Source: Lentzea aerocolonigenes (GTDB lineage Bacteria; Actinomycetota; Actinomycetes; Mycobacteriales; Pseudonocardiaceae). From it: 64,000 nucleotides of DNA. The notes beneath the pieces were generated by a model. That model searched no databases, was not told the origin of the DNA, and saw only the letters and a program-made list of their open reading frames with translations. The stretch covers positions 1-64,000 of the forward strand of contig NZ_JYJG01000069.1 of NCBI RefSeq assembly GCF_000955955.1, in the 5' to 3' direction. Positions 1 through 9,762 of the stretch are shown in pieces (position 1 is the stretch's first letter; each line of letters starts with the position of its first letter). Made by a program: the position numbers and the translations under genes.

Positions 1-202
1 GGTCACGCTGGAGCCGTTCGGCATCACCGGGGTCGTCGACTTCGCCTACGACCTGCCGGGGGTGTTCCTCAGCGTGCGCGGCACCGATGGCCTGTACCGG
101 TTCCACGGCACCCGCGCTGTCGGCCACCACCTCTTCGGTGACGCGACCGGGCAGGCCGAGAAGTGGCAGGCGTTCCTAGCCCAGGCGCTGGCGCAGGCGT
201 AA
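1..202 (+). CDS. C-terminal end of an unidentified protein (partial)
   Basis: An open frame enters from the left edge (first whole codon at base 2) and closes at a TAA 26 bases before dctA. It supplies about 66 residues with normal high-GC third positions, ending in an alanine/glutamine-rich helix. No motif allows a family to be named. The start lies outside the window, so the size and the role of the protein cannot be judged. Its orientation and short gap would allow co-transcription with dctA. Confidence 0.55.
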   Translation, partial: VTLEPFGITGVVDFAYDLPGVFLSVRGTDGLYRFHGTRAVGHHLFGDATGQAEKWQAFLAQALAQA

Positions 203-228
203 CACCCAGGGCACTTCATAGCTCACAA

Positions 229-1527
229 ATGAGATTTAGCTTCCGGGATGTGAAAACTCGGTCGCTCTTCTTACAGCTCCTCGTCGCGGTCGTCGCCGGC
301 GTGCTGGTGGGTCACTTCTTCCGGGCGTTCGGCGCCGACCTGAAGCCGATCGGCGACGGCTTCATCAAGCTGATCAAGATGGTGATCGCGCCGCTGATCT
401 TCTGCGTGGTGGCGACGGGCATCGCGAAGGTCGGCGACCTGCGCGCGGTCGGCCGGATCGGCGTGAAGGCACTGATCTACTTCGAGGTGGTGTCGACCGC
501 CGCACTAGCACTGGGCCTGCTGGTCGGCAACGTCGTGCGGCCGGGTTCCGGCATGAACGTGGATCCGTCCACATTGGACACCTCTGCGGTGGAGACGAAG
601 ACGCAGGGCGGTCATCTCCCCGGCGTCGTCCAGTTCCTGCTGGACCTCATCCCGTCCAGCATCGTGGATGCACTGGCGCGCAACGCGTTGCTCCAGGTGC
701 TCCTGTTCGCGGTCCTGTTCGGCTGCGCGCTGGCACAGCTCGGCGAGCGCGGGACGCCCGTCGTGGATCTCCTGGAACGCGTCAACCTGGCGTTCTTCAC
801 CGTGCTGGGTTACGTGATGAAGCTGGCGCCGCTCGGTGCGTTCGGCGCGATGGCCTTCCTCGTCGGACAGTACGGACTGGGTTCGTTGCGGACGTATCTG
901 TGGCTGATCCTGTCTGCATACGGCGCGGCGCTGCTGTTCTGCACGTTGCTCGGGGTGATCGCGTGGACGTTCGCGCGGGTGAATCTGCTGCGGTTCCTGC
1001 GTTACACGAGGGAGGAGTTCCTGCTGGCGCTCGGCACCGCGTCGTCGGAGGCCGTGCTGCCGCGGATGATGGTGAAGCTGCAGAAGGCCGGGTGCGCACC
1101 CGCGTCCGTCGGTCTGGTGCTGCCTACCGGGTACTCGTTCAACCTCGACGGCGCCTCCATCTACTTGTCGCTCGCCACCGTGTTCCTCGCCCAGGCCCTG
1201 AACGTGCCGTTGGACCTCGGCGACCAGCTGACGATCGTGCTGGTGCTCGTGCTGACGTCGAAGGGCATGGCGGGCGTGCCCGGCTCGGCGTTCCTGGCGT
1301 TGTCGGCGACGGTCGCCGCGGTCGGCTCCATTCCGGCCGCGGCGGTCGCGTTGCTGCTCGGCGCGGATCGGATCATGGACTCGATGCGCGTCTTCACGAA
1401 CCTGCTCGGCAACTGCGTGGCGACGTTCGTCGTGTCACGCTGGGAGGGGCTGCTGGACGTGGATGCGATGCGGTCAGCCCTCGGCGAGCCAGTCCGCGAC
1501 GACCTGGTCGAGCAGCGCGAGGGTTAG
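229..1527 (+). CDS. dctA: C4-dicarboxylate/H+ symporter DctA
   Basis: A 432-residue inner-membrane carrier of the DAACS (glutamate/dicarboxylate symporter) family, expected to import succinate, fumarate and malate with protons. Hydrophobic segments run throughout. The family signatures are visible: the serine-rich reentrant loop (ASSEAVLPRM, about residue 270) and the substrate/cation motif (TGYSFNLDGASIY, about residue 300). The ATG at 229 is preferred over an in-frame GTG at 163, because the longer form would overlap the upstream gene and add a non-conserved stretch. Codon 15 is TTA, the rare leucine codon that can make translation depend on a late-expressed tRNA in actinomycetes. No dctS/dctR sensor pair is visible next to it. 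Confidence 0.9.
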   Translation: MRFSFRDVKTRSLFLQLLVAVVAGVLVGHFFRAFGADLKPIGDGFIKLIKMVIAPLIFCVVATGIAKVGDLRAVGRIGVKALIYFEVVSTAALALGLLVGNVVRPGSGMNVDPSTLDTSAVETKTQGGHLPGVVQFLLDLIPSSIVDALARNALLQVLLFAVLFGCALAQLGERGTPVVDLLERVNLAFFTVLGYVMKLAPLGAFGAMAFLVGQYGLGSLRTYLWLILSAYGAALLFCTLLGVIAWTFARVNLLRFLRYTREEFLLALGTASSEAVLPRMMVKLQKAGCAPASVGLVLPTGYSFNLDGASIYLSLATVFLAQALNVPLDLGDQLTIVLVLVLTSKGMAGVPGSAFLALSATVAAVGSIPAAAVALLLGADRIMDSMRVFTNLLGNCVATFVVSRWEGLLDVDAMRSALGEPVRDDLVEQREG

Positions 1528-2913
1528 CCGGCCCCTGCTCAGCACGACCTCGTGGAAGTCGCGGACGTCCCTGCCCGCCTCGTCGGATCTGGTGCGCAGT
1601 TCGTCGAACTTGAGGCGGCCCATCATGTACGCGAGCGCCTGCCCCGGTTGGGCGAGGTAGCGGTCGACCTCGCCCTCCACGAGCTCGCGCGGCATCGGGG
1701 TGTTGGCGAGCAGGTAGCCGACGGCCTGCTCCCGGCTCCAGCCCAGCGCGTGCAGGCCGGTGTCGGCGACGAGCCTGCCCGCGCGTTTGGCCTCGTTCGT
1801 GAGCATGCCGAGCCTCGACTCCTCGCTGCTGTACAGGCCCATCTCGTCGGCGAGGCGTTCGCAGTAGAGCGCCCAGCCCTCGCTGAACGCCGTGACGCGG
1901 GCCTTGCGACGCAGCAGGGGGAGGTCTTGGAGCAGCAGAATCCTTTCGCTCTCGAAGTGATGGCCCGGTACCGCCTCGTGGAACGCGGTCGCCTCGGCGA
2001 TGTCGCGCAGCCGGGTGTGCGGTTCTTTGGTGTTGACGAAGTAGGTGCCGGGCCGGCTGCCGTCGAGCGCGCAGGGCACGTAGTGCGGTGGCGTGCTGGC
2101 GGGCGCTTCCCGCGCGACCTCGGTGATCGCGCAATGCTGGTCGGGAACCGTCCGGAACCACTGCGGGGCAACGGTTTCCGCCCTTCGCAGGGCCGCCTCG
2201 GCGTCGTGGAGCATCTCCTCGGCGCTGCTGTACCTGACACCTCGATGGTCACCGAGCTCGCTCTTCAGGTTCTCGACCAGCGCGAGGCCGGTGGCGTGCA
2301 GTTCGCGCGGGTCGAGGTCCAGCGTCGTGTGCGTGCGGATCATCTTGCGGTACAGCGCTTCGCCGTCCGGCAGCCAGCACAGCCCGGCGTGCTCGGTGTC
2401 CCGGCCGAACGGCAGGACGTCGTTCCGCAGCACGTCGCGATAGTGCCGCAACCCCGGCACGTCGTGCTGGTCCACGAGTGCGATCGTCTGTTCCACGAGG
2501 TGCTTGACCGGCATCCGGCCCGCGGCGACGCCCGCGCGGTGCCGCTCGGCGACTGTGGCGAGGAACTGCGGCACGGCGTGATGGCTCTTCAGCTGAGGCA
2601 GGAAGTAGAGCAGCTCCGGCACCGCGGACTGGAGGTACCCGCTCACGCCGAACTCGACGATCTTCGACTCGATCGTGTCGATTTCCGCCTGTGCCAGGTG
2701 CAGCACGAGATCCTTGGTGATGCGGTCGTCCTCGGTCTCCGCGGTTCGCCGGCCCGCTTCTCGGCGAATCTCCCGGTAGCGCAGCAGATGGCTCTGGTCC
2801 GCTTCTTCGCTGTGGTCCTCGAGCACGCCGTCGTCGCGCAACCCCAGCAGGTTCGCCCTCAGGGTGTGGTGGTCGAACATCAGGCCGGACAGCTGGTCCG
2901 CGAGGTCACGCAT
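1474..2913 (-). CDS. DUF885 family putative zinc metallopeptidase (copy A)
   Basis: About 479 residues of the DUF885 family, cytoplasmic helical proteins related to M3-type metallopeptidases. The zinc-binding HExxH appears as HEAVPGHH near residue 312, and the family pattern (EGWALYCE, then DEMGLY) follows. It is the second of two tandem paralogues and is probably translationally coupled: the upstream copy stops at 2921. The start could be the ATG at 2913 or one at 2928; neither has a strong ribosome site. The 3' end overlaps dctA by 54 bases in convergent orientation. Substrate unknown; peptidase activity is inferred from the motif only. Confidence 0.8.
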   Translation of the reverse strand: MRDLADQLSGLMFDHHTLRANLLGLRDDGVLEDHSEEADQSHLLRYREIRREAGRRTAETEDDRITKDLVLHLAQAEIDTIESKIVEFGVSGYLQSAVPELLYFLPQLKSHHAVPQFLATVAERHRAGVAAGRMPVKHLVEQTIALVDQHDVPGLRHYRDVLRNDVLPFGRDTEHAGLCWLPDGEALYRKMIRTHTTLDLDPRELHATGLALVENLKSELGDHRGVRYSSAEEMLHDAEAALRRAETVAPQWFRTVPDQHCAITEVAREAPASTPPHYVPCALDGSRPGTYFVNTKEPHTRLRDIAEATAFHEAVPGHHFESERILLLQDLPLLRRKARVTAFSEGWALYCERLADEMGLYSSEESRLGMLTNEAKRAGRLVADTGLHALGWSREQAVGYLLANTPMPRELVEGEVDRYLAQPGQALAYMMGRLKFDELRTRSDEAGRDVRDFHEVVLSRGRLTLALLDQVVADWLAEG

Positions 2914-2920
2914 CGGCGAG

Positions 2921-4501
2921 CTATGCATCGGCGAGCCACGCGTCGACGACCTCGTCGAGCAGCGCGAGCGTGAGCCTGCCCTGGCTGAGCACGACCTCGT
3001 GGAAGTCGCGGACGTCCCGGCCCTGCGCTTCGGCCTTCCTGCGCAGCTCCTGGAACTTGAGGCGCCCCACCATGTACGCGAGCGCCTGACCCGGTTCGCC
3101 GAGATACCTGTCCACTTCGGACTCGATCTGCATGAGCGCCATCGGGGTGTTCTCGACGAGGAAGTCGACGGCCTGCTGCCGGCTCCACCCCTTGGCGTGC
3201 AGACCAGTGTCGACGACGAGCCGTCCCGCGCGCATGGCGTCCATCGTGAGCATCCCCAGCCTCGACTCGTCGCTGCTGTACAGGCCCATCTCGTCGGCGA
3301 GGCGTTCGCAGTAGAGCGCCCAGCCCTCGCCGAAGACGCTGATCGGGGACTTGCGACGGACCACGGGCAGGTCCTTGAGCAGCGCCGCCTTGGAGTACTC
3401 GAAGTGATGCCCCGGCACGGCCTCGTGGTACGCCGTGGCCTCGTCCTCGATCTTCAGCCGGTTCTGCGGTTCCTTGGTGTTGACGAAGTACGTGCCGGGC
3501 CGGCTGCCGTCCTCAGAGGCGCCGAAGTAGTGCGGCGGCACGTGTGCGGGCACCGACGGCGGCGCCTCCTCGATCGCGCACTTCTGGTCCGGCATCGTGC
3601 GGAACCACCGGGGCGCAACGGCTTCGGCCTTCGCGACGGCGGTTCGCGCGGCTTCGAGCATCTCCTCGCCGCTGCTGTGACGGAACCCGACGTCGTTGCG
3701 GATGCGGTCGAACACGTCATCGCCGTACTGGGCGAACTCGCGCTTGAGGTCCTCGATGAGCCTCAGACCGGTGGCGTGCAGCTCTTCCGGGTCGAGGTCC
3801 TCGGTCGTGTGCTCGCGAACCGCCACCCGGTACACCTCGTCACCGCCGGGCAGCCAGCACAGGCCGGGGTGCTCGGTGTCGCGTCCGAGCGGCAACGCTT
3901 CGTTCCGCAGGAAAGCGCGGTAGTTCTCGATGGCGGGCTTGACGTGTGCATCGATCATTTCGCGCGCGCCGTCCAGGACGTCGAACGCGTCGAGGTTCTC
4001 GAGATGACCGTCCATCAGCTCAATTGCCTGCTCCACCAGGTGTTTCACCGGCGTGAGGCCGTTCGCGAACCCCGCGCGGTGCCGCTCGATCATCGTGGCG
4101 AAGAACCCTTCGAGCCCCCGCAACCGTTGCAAGTAACCGGCTTTCTGCTCCTCGGTGGCGACCGGCACGCGCGGCAGGAACGCGAGCGTCCCCGGCAACA
4201 CCCCGCGAAGGTTGCCGCTGATGCCGAACTCGATCTGCCTCGCGTCGATCTGGCTGGACTGCGTGCGCACCTCGTGCAGCACGATCCCGAGCGTGAGGCG
4301 CTCGGAGAGGTCCGCGGGCTGGAGCCGTTGCGCTGCTTGTGCGATGGCTTGCAACCTGGTGGCGTACTGCCGTTCGGCGTCCTCGCTGTGATCGACGAGC
4401 GAGGCGTGGTCGAGATCGAAGCCCATCAGGCTGGCATCGAGCGGATAGCGGTCGAGAATGGTGTCGAAGAGGCGGTCGGCGAGCGCGTTGACTTCGGACA
4501 T
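2921..4501 (-). CDS. DUF885 family putative zinc metallopeptidase (copy B)
   Basis: A 526-residue paralogue of the downstream gene with the same HEAVPGHH zinc motif near residue 358 and the same EGWALYCE/DEMGLY blocks. The ATG at 4501 is chosen because a GGGGGA ribosome site lies just upstream; more distal in-frame starts would run into the divergent gene's promoter. It has no signal peptide, so a cytoplasmic peptidase role is likely. The two copies probably arose by tandem duplication and form one operon. The extra length compared with copy A lies mainly in the N-terminal half. Confidence 0.82.
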   Translation of the reverse strand: MSEVNALADRLFDTILDRYPLDASLMGFDLDHASLVDHSEDAERQYATRLQAIAQAAQRLQPADLSERLTLGIVLHEVRTQSSQIDARQIEFGISGNLRGVLPGTLAFLPRVPVATEEQKAGYLQRLRGLEGFFATMIERHRAGFANGLTPVKHLVEQAIELMDGHLENLDAFDVLDGAREMIDAHVKPAIENYRAFLRNEALPLGRDTEHPGLCWLPGGDEVYRVAVREHTTEDLDPEELHATGLRLIEDLKREFAQYGDDVFDRIRNDVGFRHSSGEEMLEAARTAVAKAEAVAPRWFRTMPDQKCAIEEAPPSVPAHVPPHYFGASEDGSRPGTYFVNTKEPQNRLKIEDEATAYHEAVPGHHFEYSKAALLKDLPVVRRKSPISVFGEGWALYCERLADEMGLYSSDESRLGMLTMDAMRAGRLVVDTGLHAKGWSRQQAVDFLVENTPMALMQIESEVDRYLGEPGQALAYMVGRLKFQELRRKAEAQGRDVRDFHEVVLSQGRLTLALLDEVVDAWLADA

Positions 4502-4565
4502 CTGTCCCCCAGAGTTACGCCGTTGAGCGGCCATCGCGTGCTCTGCCGGCGGGTACGTCTCTCTC

Positions 4566-5219
4566 ATGCGGTGGCTGTTGCTGATCATCCTGCTTGCCGG
4601 CTGTTCCGCTCTACCCCTGTCACCCGGTCCTCAGGTGGACCGCGTGCCAACCGGCACCCTCGACGCCGCTTCGGCCCGCACCTCTCTCGCGGCGCTTGTC
4701 GTTGCGACGCCAGGCCGTCTGGACGGCTACGTACGCGACTGCGCTGATGGTCAGGCGTGTGTGTTCGGCCAGCCGTGGTTCGACACCGACGGCGACGGCT
4801 GCGACCAGCGCAGCCAGGTCCTCGCCCGCGATCTTTCCGGAGTCACGCGCAAACCCGGCCGGTGCTCCGTGCAGTCCGGAAGTTTGGACGACCCGTACAC
4901 CGGCACCCGCGTCACCACCGTCTCGAAGATCCAGATCGACCACGTGGTGCCGCTGGCCGAGATGTGGCGCAGCGGAGCGGCCGGGTGGCCTGCAGAGAAG
5001 CGCGTGGCGGCGGCGAACGACCTGCGGAACCTCGTGGCGGTCTCGGGCAAGGTCAACCAGTCGAAGGGCGACAAGACGCCCGACGAGTGGATGCCGCCCA
5101 ACGCGTCGTATGCGTGCTCTTACTCGCGGATCTACGTCACGGTGAAGGTGGCGTACGGGTTGAGCGTGGCGCCAGCGGAACGTTCAGCGCTGGAGCAGGC
5201 CCTCACCAGCTGCGGCTGA
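4566..5219 (+). CDS. Secreted lipoprotein with HNH (DUF1524) nuclease domain
   Basis: A 217-residue exported protein. Residues 1-13 form a lipoprotein signal ending in the lipobox LLAGC, with Cys13 as the lipidation site. The mature part has the DUF1524/HNH layout: a Cys-rich segment (TDGDGCDQRS), the catalytic DHVVPL (Asp125-His126), then NDLRNLVAV and a final NQSKGDK block that completes the beta-beta-alpha-metal site. Proteins of this type are secreted nucleases of actinomycetes. Whether it serves nutrient scavenging or competition cannot be told here. It is divergent from the DUF885 pair and sits just upstream of the NACHT module, with its own orientation-matched stop 105 bases before it. 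Confidence 0.82.
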   Translation: MRWLLLIILLAGCSALPLSPGPQVDRVPTGTLDAASARTSLAALVVATPGRLDGYVRDCADGQACVFGQPWFDTDGDGCDQRSQVLARDLSGVTRKPGRCSVQSGSLDDPYTGTRVTTVSKIQIDHVVPLAEMWRSGAAGWPAEKRVAAANDLRNLVAVSGKVNQSKGDKTPDEWMPPNASYACSYSRIYVTVKVAYGLSVAPAERSALEQALTSCG

Positions 5220-5324
5220 GCCCGCAATCAACCTAGTTGGAGTAACTTGCCGACTGTCTCGTAACAGACCGCCCTGACCTGTCGATGTCGTATACACGAA
5301 TCGATAGCGCACGAGGTGATTGTC

Positions 5325-8300
5325 GTGAATCCCACCGATGTACTGGCCACGACTGCACTTCGACTGGCGATCTCCTACGCCTACCGCAGGAACACAATCA
5401 ACCTCGTGCCGGACGCCGTGGACAAATGGCCCGAGGCAATTCTCTCCAGGCACGGCGTCGACTGGACCACCAGGGAGATGGCGAGACAATTCGAGAGCGC
5501 AATCGACAAGGTCTCCGAAGAACTCTACAAAATACCGTCCATCAGCCTCGAGAACGTCGTCCTGGAAAGTTACCTGAGCGCGTTGGAATCGCCGACCGCG
5601 ACGCTCGCCAACCTGATACCGCAGGTCGACTCGCTGCCGAACATCCATGACAAACTCCCCAGCCAGCTCTACCGACTGCTCCTGCCTTCGGTCGAACCAG
5701 GGTGGGACACCGCGAGGGTCAACCGCGCGACCCGCGCCTGCGCTCGCAGCGCTCTGATGCTGTGCTGCCACCTGCTGCTGACCTGGACCAAGATCTTTCC
5801 GCTGAGCAGGACCAAAGCGGCGTGGCAAACCCTGGTGAACACCTCGCAGATGGCCGAGGACACCAGAACCGCCCTGGACGAGGTACGCCGAGCAGATCCC
5901 GGCACCGGCACCACGTCCGACGTCGTCAACATGCAGCGAATGGACATATCCGCAGCGCTGAAGGACATCGAGCTGTTCGGACTGCCGGTGGAGAAGTGGC
6001 ACAAAAGGGTGCCGATCTCCATCTCGTACCTCACCGGCAGGCTGCGCCACAAAGAAGAGACCACGTCGTCCAAAGAAATGCCGATGGACCGTCTTCTCGG
6101 CTCACTCACTCACGAGGCCCGCGAGGCGAAGTCGGGTCACGGAATGCGCCTGGTGATGACCGGCCGGGCGGGATCCGGAAAAACAACCGCAGTGCAGTGG
6201 CTCGCTTTCACCGCCGCACAGGGGAGGCTTTACGGCCTGTCGTCGGACAACCGGCCGGTCCTCCCCCTGTTCGTCCGGCTGCGCGAGGTCGTCACCTCCA
6301 GGTACCTCACCGATCAGTCACTGCTCTATCTGCCGCAGCTCGGCGAGGAGGTGCCAGCGCAGTGGCTGCAGGAGTGCAGCAACCTGGTGACCCCGTTGAT
6401 CCTCCTCGACGGCTGGGACGAGATCGCGTCCGACCAGCGGAGAACCGCGGAGGAGTGGGTCGAGTCCCTCGCGGAGCGCTACCCGTCGGCGCACCTGATC
6501 ATCACGTCCCGGCCGGAAGGCCTGTCGGAGGACCTGTTCCAGCGACTGGCCTTCCAGCAGGTCACCATGCTCCCTCTGCAACCGGGCGAGTCCTCGGAGC
6601 TCGCCCGCAGGTGGTTCCGCGGCCTCACCAAGTACCTGCTCGCGAGCAACATCGACACCAGCGACGTCGACCGGGCGCAACAGGAACTGCTGCAGGACCT
6701 GACCACGCCGACCATCAGCGACATGGCGGACAGCCCCCTGCTCACCGCGATGCTCTGCTGCCTCTACGCGGACGGGCACACGACCGCTCCCGAGCAACGC
6801 GGCAAGCTCTACGACCTCGTCGTGACGGCGTTGTTGGACGCCCGTGAACGTGAACGCGGCGAATGCCCTCCGGAGTGGAAGTCGCTGGACGTCCGCAAGA
6901 AGGAGATGCTGGTCGGCGGTGTCGCCAGGGCGATGGCGGAGAACAGCCTGATGACCGTGCAGGTCGACAGCAGGCAGAAGACCCGCAAGCCGACGGTTCG
7001 CGACATCCTGGCCGACACCCTCCCCCTGCTCGGCAAGGCGCGCATGGAGGCATCGACGTGGACCGAGATCGTCCTGGCCCGCAGCATCGTCCTCCAACGC
7101 GTGTCGACCAACGAGGCGGAGTTCGCGCATCGCAGCATCCAGGACTATCTGGCGTCGAAGTCGTTCCGAGCCAGTGGATCTGTGATGAAGATGTGCGAGC
7201 TCGCGGAGGCCGGCCAGTGGTCGATACTCCCGTTCGCCTGCTACGAAGCCGATCTCAACACGGTCAACCTGATCGTCGAGTGGCTGGTCGGCAAGGTGGC
7301 CGAACACCACGGACCCGAGAAACGACTTGTCCTGTCGGTGCTGGTGGAATGCCTCGGCGCGGCCACCACGATGTCTCCCGAGCTCCGCGCACGCGCGGAA
7401 AGCGCGGTGGAGACCATCTTCCCGCCGCAGGACGAAGCCGAGATGAAGGCGCTCGCGAGCCTCGGCAACGCCGCCGTCTCCTACCTGTCGAGCCACCGGA
7501 TCAAAGGTGCGAGCACACGACGGCTGGCCATCGAGACGTTGGGGAGGATCGGCACCGAAGAAGCACTCGACGCGCTGAGCAGCTACGCGCGAGATGGCGC
7601 AGCGAGCGACACAGCGGCGCTCACCGAGGCGTTCGCCCGCTTCTCCCCCGAGTCCTACGCCAAGCGCGTGCTGAAGGTGATCAAGGGCGATCTGACGCTG
7701 ACCGTGCGCGACGCCTCGAGAATCCCGCCGATCAGCCGTCTGACCAACGTCGCGCAGCTCACCGTGCACGGCGTTCGGAAGGACGTCGACGGATACCTCC
7801 CGGCCGCATCCCGGCTGCCCAACCTCCGCCGCTTGGAGCTGAGGAACTGCGGTGATCTGCAGGACCTTTCGTGGACGACCAGAATTCGCAGCCTGCGCGC
7901 GATCTCGCTGGTCAACTGCACGGATGTCCACTCGTTGCACGAAGTCGGCCCGGATGAGCTGTGGGCGTTGCACCTCGAGAGCACCCAGCTCAACAACGTC
8001 GACTGGATCGACGTGCTGAAGAACAAGAGACAGCTCCGCGTCATTTCGCTGACGGACATCGTCGCCAACCCGAACACCACGGCGATCGGCGCCAACCTCG
8101 ACATCCTTCCCACCGGCCACATCTCGACGCTGACGAGCTTGAACACGGTCGTCGTCGAGGGCGGCCTGCGGTGCGAGACGTTGGGCTTCCTCCGCAGGAA
8201 CTCCAAGCTGAGCATGCTCAAGCTCGGGTACTTGCTCGGCGAGGAGGACGTCTGGGACATCGCCCGCTGCCACTCCCTGCGCACCCTCAAGATCAGGATT

Positions 8301-8846
8301 GCGACGAGCTCCGCGAACATCTCCACCCTGAGCCAGCTGCACAACCTGAGGTCGCTCGAGGTCTTCGACATCTCACGCGACCAGATGGGCGAGATCATCG
8401 GGCTGCCCCGGCTTCGGGAACTGTCGGTGCAGGACAGCGACCTGGGGTCCGGCTTTCTGCACATCCCGCACAGCGTCGCTGCGGTGTCCATCTCGGGATG
8501 CAGGTTCTCCGGCACCTACCACTACGCCGCGAACCGCGGCGAGGTGGAGAAACTGCCGAACCTCAGGTCGTTCGCCTGGAAGGGCGGGCAGCTCAACGAC
8601 CTCGGGTTCCTCAGGGCGACGCCGGCGCTCCGGTCGATCGACATCCACGACAACGGTTCGATCGAGTCGCTGGACCATCTCGACCTCGTCCCGGACGGCT
8701 GCACGGTCCGGTTGTCCGGCACACGCTTCGGACTCGACGAGGCACCGATCCGCCGTCTGCAACGCCGATGCCCGGTCATCTACGAGCCCGGCTACGAGCT
8801 CGACGGTCACGACCTGAACTACTGGGTGGACCTGGGCGGCAGCTGA
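5325..8846 (+). CDS. NACHT-domain STAND NTPase with C-terminal leucine-rich repeats (NLR-like)
   Basis: About 1173 residues. Order: an N-terminal all-helical region (about 1-240) with no recognisable effector enzyme; a NACHT NTPase with P-loop GRAGSGKTT (Lys286) and Walker B LILLDGWDE (Asp362, Asp365); a helical repeat region (about 560-790); and leucine-rich repeats (about 800-1170). The GTG at 5325 is preferred because GAGGTG lies six bases upstream; an in-frame GTG at 5316 overlaps that site. By family, STAND NTPases with sensor repeats oligomerise on ligand binding, and many bacterial NACHT proteins act against phage; that function is inferred here. Codons ending in A/T and AGG/AGA arginines are commoner than in the flanking genes, hinting at transfer. 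Confidence 0.85.
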   Translation: MNPTDVLATTALRLAISYAYRRNTINLVPDAVDKWPEAILSRHGVDWTTREMARQFESAIDKVSEELYKIPSISLENVVLESYLSALESPTATLANLIPQVDSLPNIHDKLPSQLYRLLLPSVEPGWDTARVNRATRACARSALMLCCHLLLTWTKIFPLSRTKAAWQTLVNTSQMAEDTRTALDEVRRADPGTGTTSDVVNMQRMDISAALKDIELFGLPVEKWHKRVPISISYLTGRLRHKEETTSSKEMPMDRLLGSLTHEAREAKSGHGMRLVMTGRAGSGKTTAVQWLAFTAAQGRLYGLSSDNRPVLPLFVRLREVVTSRYLTDQSLLYLPQLGEEVPAQWLQECSNLVTPLILLDGWDEIASDQRRTAEEWVESLAERYPSAHLIITSRPEGLSEDLFQRLAFQQVTMLPLQPGESSELARRWFRGLTKYLLASNIDTSDVDRAQQELLQDLTTPTISDMADSPLLTAMLCCLYADGHTTAPEQRGKLYDLVVTALLDARERERGECPPEWKSLDVRKKEMLVGGVARAMAENSLMTVQVDSRQKTRKPTVRDILADTLPLLGKARMEASTWTEIVLARSIVLQRVSTNEAEFAHRSIQDYLASKSFRASGSVMKMCELAEAGQWSILPFACYEADLNTVNLIVEWLVGKVAEHHGPEKRLVLSVLVECLGAATTMSPELRARAESAVETIFPPQDEAEMKALASLGNAAVSYLSSHRIKGASTRRLAIETLGRIGTEEALDALSSYARDGAASDTAALTEAFARFSPESYAKRVLKVIKGDLTLTVRDASRIPPISRLTNVAQLTVHGVRKDVDGYLPAASRLPNLRRLELRNCGDLQDLSWTTRIRSLRAISLVNCTDVHSLHEVGPDELWALHLESTQLNNVDWIDVLKNKRQLRVISLTDIVANPNTTAIGANLDILPTGHISTLTSLNTVVVEGGLRCETLGFLRRNSKLSMLKLGYLLGEEDVWDIARCHSLRTLKIRIATSSANISTLSQLHNLRSLEVFDISRDQMGEIIGLPRLRELSVQDSDLGSGFLHIPHSVAAVSISGCRFSGTYHYAANRGEVEKLPNLRSFAWKGGQLNDLGFLRATPALRSIDIHDNGSIESLDHLDLVPDGCTVRLSGTRFGLDEAPIRRLQRRCPVIYEPGYELDGHDLNYWVDLGGS

Positions 8847-8878
8847 GGCGCCGGCGACACCATTCGACGAGGAGATCC

Positions 8879-9745
8879 ATGAGCTTTTCCGCACTGGTCG
8901 TCACCGTTCTCATCGCGTCGCCAGGAGACGTCCCGGACGAGCGCGACACCATCGAATCGGTCATCCGATCCTGGAACGCCGACCGCGCCATCGCCAGCGG
9001 AATCGTGCTGATGCCGCTCAGATGGGAGCTCAACGCCGTTCCCGACCTGCGGATGGACGCCCAGCGCGCCATCAACGAGCAGATCGTCGACCACGCCGAC
9101 ATCGTGATCGGCATCTTCGACTCGCGGCTTGGCACGCCGACTCCCCGGCACCCCTCGGGAACAGCGGAGGAACTCGCGCGCGGGGTGAATCGCGGAGCCA
9201 AGGTGCACGTGTACTTCTCCAAGGGCTCGCTGCCACGCGACCTGAACGTCGAACAGCTCATCGCGCTGCGCTCGTTCGAGGAGCAGGCACAGCGCGACGG
9301 GTTCGTCGGCTCGTTCCAGGGCCTCAACGACCTCGCCAAGCAGGTACGAAGCGCGCTCGAAAAGGACGTGGCCGATCTCGTCCGCACCGGCGCCCCTGCC
9401 GTCCACCGGCACCGCCCCATCAGGCCGTCCGCGCATCTCGTGGCCGAATGCCGCGTCGGCGGCGGGCCCGGCGACGGCCAGAACGAGCAGATCTCGGTCA
9501 CCGTGCGCAACAGCGGCCTCGGAGTCGCGGAAAACCTGCGCATGAGCCTCCAGTCGGCCACCGAGTTCGGCACTCCGCCGCTCAACCGGCTGCAGGACGA
9601 GCAGGTCTCCGCGCTGCATCCCGAGGGACAGCTCCACTTTCCGGTCTACCGCACCGCTGACACGTCCAGCGCGTGGCAACTCGCCTTCACCTGGGAGGAG
9701 AAGGGCGTCGAGTTCGAGTCGCGCTGCGAGATCAGCCCGCAGTAG
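8879..9745 (+). CDS. DUF4062 protein partnered with the NACHT gene
   Basis: A 288-residue protein. Residues 5-160 match DUF4062, a Rossmann-like domain often found with NACHT or other STAND proteins: the opening LIASPGDVPDERD, then a central DIVIGIFDSRLGTP block and a SGTAEELARG stretch. Residues about 185-288 are strand-rich with VRNSGLGVAENL, like a CARDB-type beta-sandwich. The ATG is preceded by GAGGAG, and the gene starts 32 bases after the NACHT stop, so the two form an operon. DUF4062 is regarded as related to TIR-like folds, but no catalytic glutamate can be assigned by eye. It could be the effector, an adaptor, or a signal-producing partner of the NTPase. Confidence 0.75.
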   Translation: MSFSALVVTVLIASPGDVPDERDTIESVIRSWNADRAIASGIVLMPLRWELNAVPDLRMDAQRAINEQIVDHADIVIGIFDSRLGTPTPRHPSGTAEELARGVNRGAKVHVYFSKGSLPRDLNVEQLIALRSFEEQAQRDGFVGSFQGLNDLAKQVRSALEKDVADLVRTGAPAVHRHRPIRPSAHLVAECRVGGGPGDGQNEQISVTVRNSGLGVAENLRMSLQSATEFGTPPLNRLQDEQVSALHPEGQLHFPVYRTADTSSAWQLAFTWEEKGVEFESRCEISPQ

Positions 9746-9762
9746 AAGCGCCGTGAAACAGA

